This document shows, piece after piece, positions 1-13,400 of a stretch of DNA of 53,554 bases. Positions within the stretch are counted from its first letter, which is position 1; each line of letters opens with the position of its first letter. The notes under the pieces were generated by a model. That model made no database searches, was not told the DNA's origin, and saw only the letters and a program-made list of their open reading frames with translations. The stretch comes from an uncultured SAR86 cluster bacterium (GTDB lineage: Bacteria; Pseudomonadota; Gammaproteobacteria; Magnimaribacterales; Magnimaribacteraceae). The stretch is taken from positions 1-53,554 of the forward strand of contig CABXQE010000008.1 of assembly GCA_902514295.1 (NCBI GenBank), written 5' to 3'. The translations under genes and the position numbers were made by a program.

Positions 1-2
1 GG

Positions 3-1352
3 GTAACCGCTTTCTTAGGTATGACTACCAAATTTGTTGAAGTCACTCTTTCCCATAAGTATAGAGAGAAATTACCTGATGGAAGTATGTCAGGTGGACC
101 AATGTATTACATTGAAAACGGATTAAATATGAAGTGGCTAGCCGTCGTTTTCTCGGTCTGTCTATTATTAATGTGCTTAGGTACAGGAAATATGCCTCAG
201 ATAAGCAGTATTTCCGTTGTGTTACTCGATACTTTTAATATACCAAAGATTGTAACTGGACTAGTACTTTCTGTTCTTGTTTGGTTAGTAATTATTGGAG
301 GTATTAAAAGAATAGCTCAAATAGCGAGTAAATTAGTCCCTTTTATGGCTTTTTGGTACGTGGTAGGTGGGTTAGCTGTAATTTTTAGTAATTATGAAAA
401 CATAATTCCTTCCTTTCAATCAATCTTTGTCCATATATTTACTCCAACTGCAGCAGTTGGTGGCTTCTTAGGGGCAAGTGTAGCTGCAGCACTCACTAGA
501 GGTGTCAATAGGGGTTTATATTCCAATGAAGCTGGTCAAGGCTCTGCACCTATAGCTCATGCCTCTTCTAAAACAGAAAACCCAATAGAAGAGGGCATGG
601 TTTCAATTCTCGAACCTTTTATAGACACAATAATTATTTGCACTCTTACTGGCTTAGTTATCCTTTCATCGGGAGTTTGGAATCAGAAATTTGAAAATAA
701 ATTCGAGGCTAGTGCAATGGTTTTTGTTGAAGGGAAATTTACTGAAACTGATCAAACAGATGCTACTCAACTTAGAAATTACTACTATGGAAACAACTCT
801 GGAATAGAATATACAGGACCAATTGAAGTAATTGATGGAACATTCAATTTAAATAATGTGACTCTTCTTCATAATAGATCAATAGCTGAAAATACCATTG
901 TTTATTCCTCTGAAGATAATTCTATATTTTCTGGATCGATAGAAATAAAGGATGGCAGAATAAAAAATATAGGAGACTATATCTTAAGAGGAGATTCATT
1001 ACTTTTAGGAGCTGACCTCACTGGTAAAGCCTTCACTAAGAGTATTTTTGGAGATTTTGGTCAATACATAGTTGCTATTGGCCTTTTATTATTTGCCTTT
1101 TCTACCGTAATAGCTTGGTCATATTACGGGGATAGAGCAACCGTCCACCTCTTTGGTGAAGGGTGGGTTTTTTGGTATAGAGTTGTTTATATAGCAGCTT
1201 TTTTTACTGCTTCAATAATTGATACCAAAATAGTTTGGGATATTGCTACTGTTATTGGACCCATAGCTACGATACCTAATTTGCTAGCTTTAATTCTCCT
1301 TAGAAAAGAAATTAAGAAAATTCAATCTGATTACCAATTGCCTGATTCTTAA
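3..1352 (+). CDS. Sodium:alanine/glycine symporter (AGCS family), 5' end missing
   Basis: This is a membrane symporter that would import small neutral amino acids with Na+. The reading frame is open to the left edge (VTAFLGMTTKFVEV...), and GMTTKFVE with the following YR matches the conserved interior of the family, so the ATG at 21 is an internal Met and the gene begins outside the window. The family signature NEAGQGSAPIAHA is at about 529-567, and LLFAFSTVIAWSYYG near 1087-1131 is a late conserved segment. Between these, roughly 681-1010 codes about 110 polar residues with almost no hydrophobic stretch, an insertion absent from ordinary AGCS proteins as I know them. Substrate cannot be told from sequence. 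The 99 bases before the next gene hold only a weak AT-rich hairpin. Family identification is secure. Confidence 0.9.
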   Translation, partial: VTAFLGMTTKFVEVTLSHKYREKLPDGSMSGGPMYYIENGLNMKWLAVVFSVCLLLMCLGTGNMPQISSISVVLLDTFNIPKIVTGLVLSVLVWLVIIGGIKRIAQIASKLVPFMAFWYVVGGLAVIFSNYENIIPSFQSIFVHIFTPTAAVGGFLGASVAAALTRGVNRGLYSNEAGQGSAPIAHASSKTENPIEEGMVSILEPFIDTIIICTLTGLVILSSGVWNQKFENKFEASAMVFVEGKFTETDQTDATQLRNYYYGNNSGIEYTGPIEVIDGTFNLNNVTLLHNRSIAENTIVYSSEDNSIFSGSIEIKDGRIKNIGDYILRGDSLLLGADLTGKAFTKSIFGDFGQYIVAIGLLLFAFSTVIAWSYYGDRATVHLFGEGWVFWYRVVYIAAFFTASIIDTKIVWDIATVIGPIATIPNLLALILLRKEIKKIQSDYQLPDS

Positions 1353-1451
1353 GTTTTATTTCTTCATAAAACGTACCTAAGAAACTAGTTGCTAATTATC
1401 TCTAATCTGTCATATTTGTTGGTTCGATCTAAATTTTTATTGGAATATATT

Positions 1452-4400
1452 ATGGGTGATATAAAAAGAAATTTTACGGAACTTCAATTCAAAGAGAATC
1501 AACTTCTTGATCTTCTAAAAAACGAAAAGAAAGGTACCAACAAGACCTTTAAATTAAAAGGACCTTCGAGTTTTCTTTTTTCTAATTTCGCAGTTTTAGC
1601 TTTGGCTTCTTGTGGAGGAGGGGGAGGAAGTTCTACACCGACTCCCGTGCCAACACCTACATCGAATAATGCTCCTAACATGGGAGCAAACGCATCCTTT
1701 TCATTCACAGAAGATACAGCCGCATCTTTCGGTATCGGAGCACCCACCGATCCTGATGGAGATACACTAACGGTTACTGTAGATTCGATTCCAACTGGCG
1801 GTGTTCTAACTCTATCTGATGGAACAACAGTAACATCTGGATCCACACTAACTATATCTCAATTAGAAGCTATAACTTTTACCCCAAACACTAATGTTAA
1901 TAGCACTGATGACACTATAGGCAGTTTGGTTTTAACCGTAACAGACGGAAATGGCGGTTCAGACTCAGCAACATTTACTTTTGAAGTTAGTCCGGTAGAT
2001 GATGCACCAAGCTCTATCTCTATAGACGATAGTAATATTACTGAGAATGTTCTTGGAGATACTGTCGGTCTGTTGGATGTTTTAGATGTTGATAGCTCAA
2101 CTTTTACATACACCTTATCTGGCCAGGACGCCGCCTTATTTGAAGTAATAAACGGAAATTTAAAATTTAAAGATTCAGTTTCGGCTGATTATGAAACAAA
2201 TTCTTCTTACGATGTAATTGTTACAGCAAGTGATTCTTCTGGTAATTCGATTGCTCAGGCATTTACTGTTTCTGTAATAGACGCAAATGATGCTCCTACC
2301 GCAATCACAATTAGCAATCTATATATATCTGAAAATATAGATGGAGTAAATGTAGGAACGCTAAGCACTACTGATTCAGATGTAGGCAATACTTACACTT
2401 ACACACTTTCAGGTTCTGATTCCTCTTTCTTTGAGCTTAATGGCTCAACTTTAAAATTAAAATCAAATGTATCGGCAGATTATGAGAGTAAATCAACTTA
2501 TTCGGTAACTGTCACTTCAACAGATAACGAAGGTGCTTCGAAAGAAGAAACATTGATTGTTACTGTATTGGATAATACCTCTCCAACTAGCACTGCTCTT
2601 TCATCTTCTATTTTTAATGAAAACAGCACAGGAGTTGAAATAGGAACTTTGTCATCATCGGACCCTGATACTGGAGAAACATTCTCTTATGCGCTGACCG
2701 GTACAGACTCTGGTTCTTTTGAGATAAACGGAAATACACTAAAATTAAAATCTTCTGTATCTGCAGATTATGAAACTAAAAGTTCCTATTCAATTACCGT
2801 TACAGCTACGGATTCAGACGGAAACACTTTTAGTAAAGATTTCTCATTAAACGTAACTGACCTAGCTGAAGCAGAAACTGTTTCAGGTACAGTAGTTGAT
2901 GGTTACGTAAGCGGCTCTACAGTTAAATTACTTGATGCTAGTGGAAATGTTTTGGCAACCACTACGACAAATTCCTTAGGTCAATATTCCTTTTCTGTCA
3001 GTGACAATAAAGGAGTAAAGATTGTTGCGGAAGGTGGTGTTGATACCTTAACTGGCGAGACCGTGACAGTTACTTTAACGGCTTCAAAAGATTCAAAATT
3101 CGTGTCTGCCCTCACGACAATAGTCGAAGCAGCTGGAAGCGATTCTGCAACTGTTTTATCTAATTTAGGACTCCCAGAAAATTTTGATATTAATACCTCT
3201 AATCCATTAGAAAATCTTGAAGCGCAAAAGGTAAATGCTAGCTTAATTAACATTATTGCAGTCGGAGAGGGTCTCTTAGAAGGATCAGGTTTAACTGATG
3301 GCGAAGGTGATGAATTAATTGTTGCAGAATTAGTAAGTAAACTTAAAGTTTCTACCGATATTTCTTCAAAAGCTTCTTTGAAGACAATTATTGAATCCGC
3401 AACTTCAAGCTTATCAACCGATATTCAAACTAAAGTCCTTAATTTGTCCGAGGAAGTGTCTGAATCTGTTTCTAACTCAATTACCAACATTGAAGATTCT
3501 GGTTCAATTAGTCAGATAGCAACTTACCAAAAGGCGGTTTTAGATAATGAAAATAGCTTACTGTCTTCTGTAGTAACTGCCGCCACAAATAGCACCGCCC
3601 TTGTTGTTGTTTCATCAGCAGATATAGAAAGTTCTGCTAGAGAAGCAGCATTAACTTTGGGTGTAAATGTTTCCCCATTTGTTACTTTAGATAGTATAGC
3701 CAGTGTAAAAGAAAATATTCTTGCTGGAGATGGAGTAGCAACCGCAATAGCTTCTGATCCAGAAGGGGAGTCCGTTGTGTTTAGTTTAGGAGGGGCTGAT
3801 TCAGCTGCTTTTGCAATAGACTCGAACGGTAAAATTTCTTTTGTTACCAGTCCTAATTACGGAGCTCCAACAGATTCAAATGGAGATAATGTTTATTCGG
3901 TTGATGTTATTGCAACGGATGCTTCAGGAAACGCCTCAACCAAGACAATCACAATCACTGTATTAGACGTAAAAGGTCAAGGTCAAGCCATTGATGGATA
4001 TCTAGTAGGAGCTACTGTCTGGGCTGACTTAGATAACGACGGGGTAATAGACCCAGACGAGCCAACAACTACCACAGACCAAACAGGAGCATTTGGTTTA
4101 GATGCTGAATTACCAGCTGGAACAATTCTCTATGTTACTGGTGGGTACGATTTAGGAACTGGTAAACCGAACGATCATACTTTTAAAATGACCGTTAGCT
4201 CCGGCGGAGCTGCAGGAACAGAAGATTTAATAATAAGTCCAGTAAGTACTCAGATTTCTCGTGCTTACTCAACTGGAACAGTAACTCTGGATGAAGCACA
4301 AAATAAAGTAGCTCAAGCTTATGGTTTAGATGAGGCCTTTGAAAACCTAACCAGTTTTGATCCTATTGAACTGGCTTATACAGCTACTAGTGACGAACAG

Positions 4401-7400
4401 GCTAAGGCTGCTCTAACAGCTCAAGCTAAAAACATCATGGTTTCTACTCTAGGCACAACTTCAAGCAAAGTCGCGGAATATTTCACTACTGAAATTGCAC
4501 CTGTTGTTAGAACACAAATCACTGACTTATTTAAGAACGGGACTCAAATGCTCAGCAACACTAGCTGGGATAGCGCTGTTGATCTAAGATCACAGCCTCG
4601 AATAACAATCGAACTTGAGGGCTTCGAAGCTCTACTAGCTAAATCAAGTGAAGTTTTTAATGAAAAAATTGTAGAAGCAATCCTTTCTTCAAATGATTTA
4701 GACAAGCTTTTTGAAATGAAAAAAGACGGCTCCGGCCAGTTTGATTTAGTTATATCAAATGCGACCTCAGCTATTATCACTGAAATTAAGAACACTGTAT
4801 TAGAGGAGATGGGTTTTGATCCAGCCACTAACTATACTTCCTTTGTTGATCTATCAAGTTATGAAGGTGAAACAGTAACTTTTCTTGGATCAACCAAAAC
4901 TATGGGTGAATGGGCTGTGCTCATATACGATGTATTGGACTCTGAACAACCAAGTCCTTTTGATGGGAAAGTAAATTTTGGTCCTGACGGCGGTGTGACA
5001 GATAAAGTCGGCAAATATTATGCAGAAAAAGTAGCTACTATTGCTCGACACATAGAAGTTATTATTGGAAAACCTTTATCTCAATTAACTGATGATCAGA
5101 TCGATTCTTTAGTTGACATGGGTATGAGATACGAAAGAGCTTCAACTTATAACTCGTCTTACTCCGAATGGATACCTTTTGACGAATATGGACAAGAACT
5201 ATGGGAGCAAGGAGTACGCTTAAACTATTCCGGAACAAGATTTAACTATGATTCAAATGGTAATTATATACAGGGAAATACTGGTCAATATCAACTTACA
5301 CCGGATCAATTAAAGGCTTACTTAAAAGATCCAGGAATGCAGTTAAATACAGGCAATTGGGGTAACGACTTCACTACCTATAATTGGACTTCTACTGTAG
5401 GTGATTTAGGTTTATATCTATCATTAGCTAAAGCAAGAACGGAAGCGGATGTAGCTACTTACATGGATGCTCTAACAATTTCAGATGAAAGCTTAGTTAC
5501 CTTTAAAAATCTAATTGACAGTTTCTTTGTACAAGGTGAAAAAGTATTTAAGAGTCTGGTTTCAGGTGCTCTTGATTTCACCCTAGATAAATTTACTGAT
5601 TTTGTTGAGAAAACCATCGACATAGAAAACGAAACTATGAGGTTAGAGACTACTGTAGAAGGACTGCCAGTCACTACCACTACAACCGTGGATATTGATG
5701 GAACGACTTATACACTTAAAACCACTAAAGGTTACGAATGGCTTATTTCACCTTGGGGACAAATGAATGTCAATGTAGAAGAATATGGTGAATTTACCTA
5801 TAGCATTGTAGGAGGAGCGGATGCCGCTCGCTTTGTTATAGATGATACAGGTACTATCTCATTTAAAGATACAGCGCCCACTAAAGATTCAAACCCTCCG
5901 AGCCCTTCAACAAATGGAGATGAAAACTATAACCCCAATAACATTAATTTTGATGATGTAGGTCAAGACGGTGTTTACAATATCACTGTAAGAGTTACAG
6001 ACGGTGATTTTTCACAAGACGTAGATGTAGAGCTAGCCTTCCCAGACTGGCCAGACCAAAGGGAAGCAATTACAGAGCCTTACGCTACATTAGATAGCTC
6101 ACAACACGTCATTGAGTTTACAGAACACACCTCTTTGCTCAAAGAATACAGATACGGAAAGCTTTTAGAAAATAATGATACAGACACTGGACCAGAAGCC
6201 CTAGGAACAACAGGGTTACAAATTGATAACGTTGAAGCCACTTGGAAAGACGTAACAACCAATGCAGATGGCTCGATAGACACGTCTCAAATTACTTTTA
6301 ATAATCATTACGTGCTTCTAACTCCTTTCCCTCCTTCTATGGGGTCTTCTGATTGGCCACAAGTAATGACATTCTTTGCAGTAGACCCTCAATTTGGACA
6401 AGCTATCGTACAACCCATTTTGATGGGTAGCTTTGGTTTGCCGCAGGACTCACCTCTAGTAGATTTAATCAATGCAGTTAATTCTGTGTATGGAGTATCT
6501 CTAACCACAGATGATCCTGTGACTTCTGATCCAACCGTATCTGGTGAACCGGCATGGTACTCTTATTACAATGCGCTTAACTACGACAACTTAGCTAATC
6601 TTTTTGCAGATACCGCTTCCGGAACCTCGCCAAGTCTAACCTTTGCATTTAACTCTATCCCTGAAGCTGGGCAATCAGGTTCTTCTACCATGAATATAGA
6701 ATTAAATAATGGAAGAGATTACTTCAAAGCTGATTTTGTAAATACTGCTAATTTCTTTGTGAAATCCACCGATAAACTTACTACTTCAATAAATTTTGAT
6801 TGGGTTTCAGACGGCACAAATTTAACAATCACAATACCTGATCAAGCTTTAACGGTTACCAGAACAGACAAAGATGGTAATACAACAACTACCAGCTATG
6901 AAAACGTTAATAAATCGGTTTTGACAGGGGCAGCTACGACTTCTGCTGATGGTGATGGTATTTATAATTTAACCTTTGAAATATCTTCTTTACTGGTTGG
7001 TACTGGTACTAGAACGGGAGAAAGCTTATCTGACTTTATCCAAAATGAAGCTCATTACACGCTTAAAACTGACTTTACAGGGTTACCTTTTTTAAACCCA
7101 GAGGGCACTCAATCTATTGATAAATTTATTACTCTTTTTGATACCGTTTCAACTACTACTGTAATTTCAGTAGATCAGGTGATAGTGAATGAAACTGACG
7201 GATATGCAAGCGTTATAGTGAAGCTATCCAAACCACTTTCACAAGATATATTTATTGATTATAGAACTGAGGATGGTGATACATTTAGAGAATATGACGA
7301 TGCTTGGAGTGGTGAAGATTATCATGAGACGTCAGGTTCATTACTAATTCAAGCAGGTCAAACTGAGGCAGAAATTAGAATCGACGTTTACCTAGATGGT

Positions 7401-10400
7401 GAAAATGAAGAGACTGAATCTATAACGTTGCAGTTTTCTCAATTCCAAACGCAAGGACAGGATGGATTAGGTTTAACCCAAATGAGAGGCCCTGATGGTG
7501 AAAATATAGTATTTGCTGGATCTACTAATGGCACATTAATCTTGATTGAAAATGCAGAGGTTGAGGAAGTTGAATATAAAGGATTAGAGCTATTAATAGA
7601 GAATGCACCTGCGCAGAATGAGGGCTGGGTTGAAATTAGACATTACGATGATAATGGTAATCCAATTAAAGATAATTCTCATTTTAATATCAGAGAGATA
7701 AACGGTAAATTTTATCTACAAGCACAACAGGGTACTTTAGATTTTGATAATCCTCTTGATGCTAACAATGATAACGTTTATGAAATTAGTATCTCTATAA
7801 GAAAATACAACAGCAATATAGCTACCAAACAAGAAGTTCTTATAGTTGTAAAAGATGGCCCTGATCCGGAAGTAAGATTCCAAATGCAAGGCGACAACTT
7901 TACTCGTGCGGACATTTACGCTCCCGTTGTAAGTGTCCAAGACGTTGAAATAAACGGCCAAACCTTACAAGCTTATTTTGCGGCAGGGCAATCCTTTAAT
8001 GTGCAGATAGATACGTGGGGAGAGCAAGCTCTTGATGCGTCTGGTACTCCTGAAAGTCTGCTATCTTTCCCTTATGATTCTCCAGCAACTTATTCTATAA
8101 GTGGAGGTGAAGATGCTTCTCTATTTACCGTTCTAAACGGTGAGTTAATGTTCTTAACCAGACCAGATTTTGATACGCCAACAGATGCCGATGGAGATAA
8201 TGAATACGAAGTTGAAGTTACGGCAACTGCTAGCGGTGCAAGTATTTCTAAGATGTTTACAATTAGTATAGCTGATCCAGGCGATGATACGCTTACTGGA
8301 ATAACACCACCATCAGTACTTCCTATTTTCACCATTAAGGAAACTCCAGAGGCTATTGGAGATGTTGAAGGCATAAGAAATATTGCGGGAACAGAAGGTG
8401 ATGACTATATTAAAATAGATTCACATCAATTCCAATATATTCACGGTGGAGCTGGAGATGATGTTATAAATCCTTCTAGAGACTGGGGCGGATTTGGCCA
8501 TTTAACTGGAGGTGATGGTTCGGATATTTTCCTCTTAAAAGCTAATTTCATGACAGATCCAAGTAAATTTGGAATTAGAGATTATTCTGAAGAATGGACT
8601 AATGAATCGAAAGATGGAATTAATGTTTACGACCAAAATCGTGATGGTGAAATAGATTTAAGTAGGGAAATTGATTACACCCATGTTCCTGTAATAGCCG
8701 ATTTTACTCCAGGGATAGATAAACTAGGCCTAGCGGTTAGTGGAGATAATGGTTTTAATCGAGCTGATTTTTCCGCCTCTGATGTTTCCTTTGTACAAGG
8801 AACTGGTGAGCTAGCCAGTCATACACTCATTCTATTTTCAGGAGAAGAGGCTTCAAATAGAGGCTATGATGGAGGTGTAGGAATATTAGGCGTTCTTTTA
8901 GACGTAACAGCTTCCGATATAGACAAAGCAAGAGACGTGATCTCGGTAGGTGCACAGTATGAAACCCAACTAGGAAAAATTGATATTGGTGCAACAACAG
9001 TTGAAATCCTTGATTCAGATGGAGACCCTCTTAAGATTCAACAATTAGATAATGGCAACTATGTTTGGTTTGATGCTAATTATAGTTTGGCAGATAACAA
9101 GACACTTCACCAAGTATTTACGGTCTCAACGGATGGATATATTTATTCAGGAAGGGCAAGTGATATAGATTACGAAAATCCTCAAGACGCAAATAAAGAT
9201 AACGTTTACGAATTCCAAATAAGAGGTTGGACTTTTAGCCAACTTACAATTGAAAAGAACGGTAATTCTTATCAAGTAGATTGGAATAACTCACAACAAA
9301 CTGGACAAATATCCTTCACATCCGTATTAACAGTTAAAGATGATATTAGTGATAACTTAGGAAAGATCTCTATAGCTGAAACAAGCTATATGAAAGATGA
9401 TGGAACGGTTAATAAAGAACTAATAGAGCTTGTATTAAGACAAATTTCTGCTGTTCAATCGTCTATGGGAGATATTGATATCAGATCAATTGCTGAAGAA
9501 ATTAATTTTGATTTCAGTTTCTTCACAACTGCTGATTCTCAAATGCTTAAAGAGACTTGGTTTATTAATGATATGAACCGTCAGTTTGAAGAATTTAATG
9601 AGCAGTTAGAATCGACCTTCGAAAGAAATCTTCTTAACAAATATAACGACTTTACTGATGCAAATGCATTAGGGAATCTTGTTGGAGATGAATCTAACAA
9701 CATCCTAAAAGGTGGTGACGGCAATGAAACTATTTTTGGTAAAGCGGGAAATGACACCATTGCAGGAGGCGAAGGTGACGATGTAATTTTTGGTGATCAA
9801 GGTTCTGATACGCTTTCAGGTGGACCTGGTTCAGATAAATTAGATGGAGGAGCTGGATCAGATAGATTAATTGTAGATGAAGGTGCTGACGTAATCGATG
9901 GGGGTTCAGGAGATGATACGATCCTATTCTCTTCTCTTAAAGAACTGCCTGAGTTTGTTTCAGGAGGAGGCGGAGAAGATACGCTTGTCCTTGCAGGAAT
10001 GCCTACTACTATAGGAACAACCAGCTTAGCTCATGATAATGCAGCTTACACAGGAATTGATTTAAAGAAAATAGTTTCAGCTAAAGAAACATGGACTTAC
10101 ACAGATGCTGAAGGAAATGAAGTCAATGAAGAAGGTTGGAGAAATAGGCTTGAAAGTATAGAAGTTATCGATTTAAGAGATTCTCAGTCCTTACTAAATG
10201 CTGATAAAACTTACGAAACCTTTGATGATTTTCAACTAAATAGTAATTATTTTACGGTCACTGATTACATTGGAAGTGAAAACAATGCCGCCAATACATA
10301 TCAAACTAAAATAATACCTTATAGCGAGGCTGAAGTAGGACCTAACTTCTTTAATACAGACTCTACTGATTTAGCTTTAGCTCTAGGAACTGAATCCGTA

Positions 10401-13400
10401 TTAGATTACACCAATTTACAGAATCTTTTCTCTTCTGATCCTTCTACCGGAAAAGCACCTGTATTTAGTTTTGAATTGAAAAGCATACCTTCTGCGGGGC
10501 AGCAAGGAACGGTTATTGTTAAGCTTGCTTTAAAAGACGGGTACCCTGATTATTGGTTCGCTGGAGACCTTGCTTCCTCAGAAGCTTTCGCTTCAACGAA
10601 AACATTAAAAGCCAACATTAAACTCAATTGGGTTTCTGATGGTACTACCGTTAAGATCACTATGCCGCCTCAAACCGTAGCAGTCAGTTATGAGTCTGGT
10701 GACATTCTTATACAAGATGAATGGGAAAATATAGTTGCAGATGTCATGTCTGTTAGTGTTGGAGCTAATGGAACACCTCAGCTTGACCTTAAATTAACTA
10801 ATCTATTCTCTCAAAACACTTCTTCAACAAGCATAGATATGTCTGCTTTCTTTGAGTCTGGAGAAAGGTACTTCTTAACAACTGAATTTGAAGGCTTGGA
10901 TATACTTGCAGCGGATAGTACTAATAATAAAAGCGCCATGCCTTTTAATGCCATTCAAACCCTATTTAGGGTAGAAGATGGCGCACTTAATTGGTACTCA
11001 GAAGACGTTACCGTTAATGAGGATGCAGGTGTAGCTAATGTAGTGGTCAATATTAGTAGGGCCGTTAGTGAAGATGTAACTTTTACGTATTATGTATACC
11101 CAGCTACTTATGGATTTATAGGTGATGACGATACCTTAGAAACAGTTAAAGTAGCGACGGGAAATGATTTTGGTGCAGGTGCTACGTGGAATGGTGCTCC
11201 TAATGGAGAATCTTACCCTGTAGGCCAAGTTACAATACCTGCTGGTAGTACTTCTGCAACTGTATCCATTCCTATAAATGCAGACACACTAAAAGAATCT
11301 TCAGAATATTTTATTACAGCCTTATTTGCACCCGATTTATCTGACGGAACTGCTGTCACTAAATCTTCTAGGCACCCACAAGTAGAAATTGAAAATAGCA
11401 CTGTATTCAATGATGTGCTTAATATCTCGTTAGATACCTTATGGAGAATGAGTTGGGATAATAGAACCTGGAAAATAAGAGGTGATGATACAGATACGGT
11501 TCGTTTAGTTGGTTACGAATCCCAATGGGATAATGATGGTGATGGACAGATAGATGAATATTTTGAACCTTTCAGACTAAATGGACAACAGACCATAGAT
11601 GGAGTTGTTTACAACGTATACGATCTATGGGACGCAAGAGTTTTAATTGAGTCTACTGTTACAGTCATATATAAGAAGAGGGACTTAGGAAAGGTTAAAG
11701 CGGGAGAAAATTCTCAACCAGATTTCTGGTATAAGTGGGCAACCGTCAAAGAGAATCAAACAGACGTCTTTGGTGCTGTTAGAGATTCTTATGATGAAGA
11801 CGGTGATACTATTACATACAGTATTGATGAAAGTTATGGTGATGGCTGGTTATTTGATATTAATACAAGTACCGGTGAAATAACTTGGAAAAATGCTCCT
11901 GATTTTGAGAATCCTAAATCCCAACAAGCCTCAAGTATTTCAGATTTTTCTGAATTTACCAATGATCAAATGCGATATTACAATGAATACCGTATCAAAA
12001 TCATAGGTAATGATGGTTCTGGTGAAGGTAATGCCACTAGGGAGCAAACGATCCAGTTTAATGTTAAGAATGTTCCTGATTACGAGGGTTATGATCCAAC
12101 GAACAAAGCTCCTTTCTTTAAGGACATGTGGGGAGATGAAGTTAAATTTATAGATGATGCTGCAGATCAATCCATTAAGATTAAAGGCTTCGATTTAGAT
12201 TTCGATGACTTAACATGGGAAATAACAGGAATGTATGCTTGGGGTAACGGTGTAGATTCAAAGGGTTGGGGTACTATATGGGATTCTTATAGAGGCAATC
12301 CAATTTCTGATGCTCCTTTACAAATTTCTTCAACGGGAGTTGTTACACCAAAAGAAACTTTAAGTTATGAAAACGGTTACACAAGGTTTGAAATTGTAGT
12401 ATCTATTACGGACGGTAAATCTAACCCTGTAACTAAGCAGTATTATCTTCAACTACAAGACTCTATTGCTGATGGATCTTACGAGGTCAATGGAGTTGCG
12501 CAATTGGTAGGTTATTTATCAGGCGCTACAGTATGGCAAGACTTGGATAATGATGGAGTCCAAGATGGATCAGAGCCATCCACCACTTCAAATGCTAGAG
12601 GTAACTTTACTCTAGCTCTTTCTAAGGCTGAGCAAGATGCACCAATTTTAGCAAAAGGAGGAGTAGATCTAGGAACTGGACTTGAAAATAATAAAGTCTT
12701 TGGGATTAATTCAAATCTGTCTTTTGCTTCTGGTAATGACTGGGGTCAATATATTCTTACCCCTTTATCAGCTGTAACTCTTGCTGCTCAAGATCTAGAT
12801 AGGAGTCAACAAGATAAAACCACGACTATAGATATTTATAAAGCTTTAGGCTTTGAAAACGGTTGGGTAGAAGGAGATGGAAATTATCATGGAGATGAAT
12901 TTCATAGATTTACGCAAACTTCTAATTTTATGCAATACCCTAATGATTGGGATATGCATCAATATAACCTTTACGTTGTTCAAAACTTAATTAATCTATT
13001 GGGAGAGGCAGCAGCTAAAGGTTCTCTTAATATAACTGAGAGTGCACTTGAAAAGATAATTGCTGAAGCAATTGCCACTACGGGAGCATCTGGAGTTTCT
13101 CAACAAACTCTTAGTGACGACCAGAAATCTTCAATTGTATCAAAGGGTTATGATGCCTTTATAGATGCTTTAGCTGAAGTAGTAACCGGTCTAACTAGTT
13201 ATGACGGATTTAGGTTGGGAGAAGAATTTCCTATTCAAATTATAGACCATGAGTTAATAAAAGGTGCTATGGGTGAAGTCAAGCACACTCCTGGATACAT
13301 AGTTTCATCACAAGGTGTAATGACACTAGACTCGTCAAACTTAGAAATAAATAAATCAACGCTTCAAGACGCACTAAATTTAGTTTCTGGAGCAAAAGGT

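Noticed and set aside
1353-1372. Hairpin GTTTTAT / ATAAAAC after the symporter gene as a terminator
   Set aside because: A 7-bp A/T-only stem without a following T-run; too weak to call.
1389-1451. Upstream TTG start of the giant adhesin
   Set aside because: It adds 21 residues with no better ribosome site; ATG 1452 begins the charged leader. Kept only as an alternative.
1611-1628. G-rich tract (GGAGGAGGGGGAGG) as a quadruplex or KOPS site
   Set aside because: Explained by the Gly codons of the lipobox tail; it does not match GGGNAGGG.
9684-9935. RTX toxin (haemolysin) call for the giant protein
   Set aside because: No pore-forming or enzyme domain and no acyltransferase gene; the cadherin and Calx-beta modules point to an adhesin.
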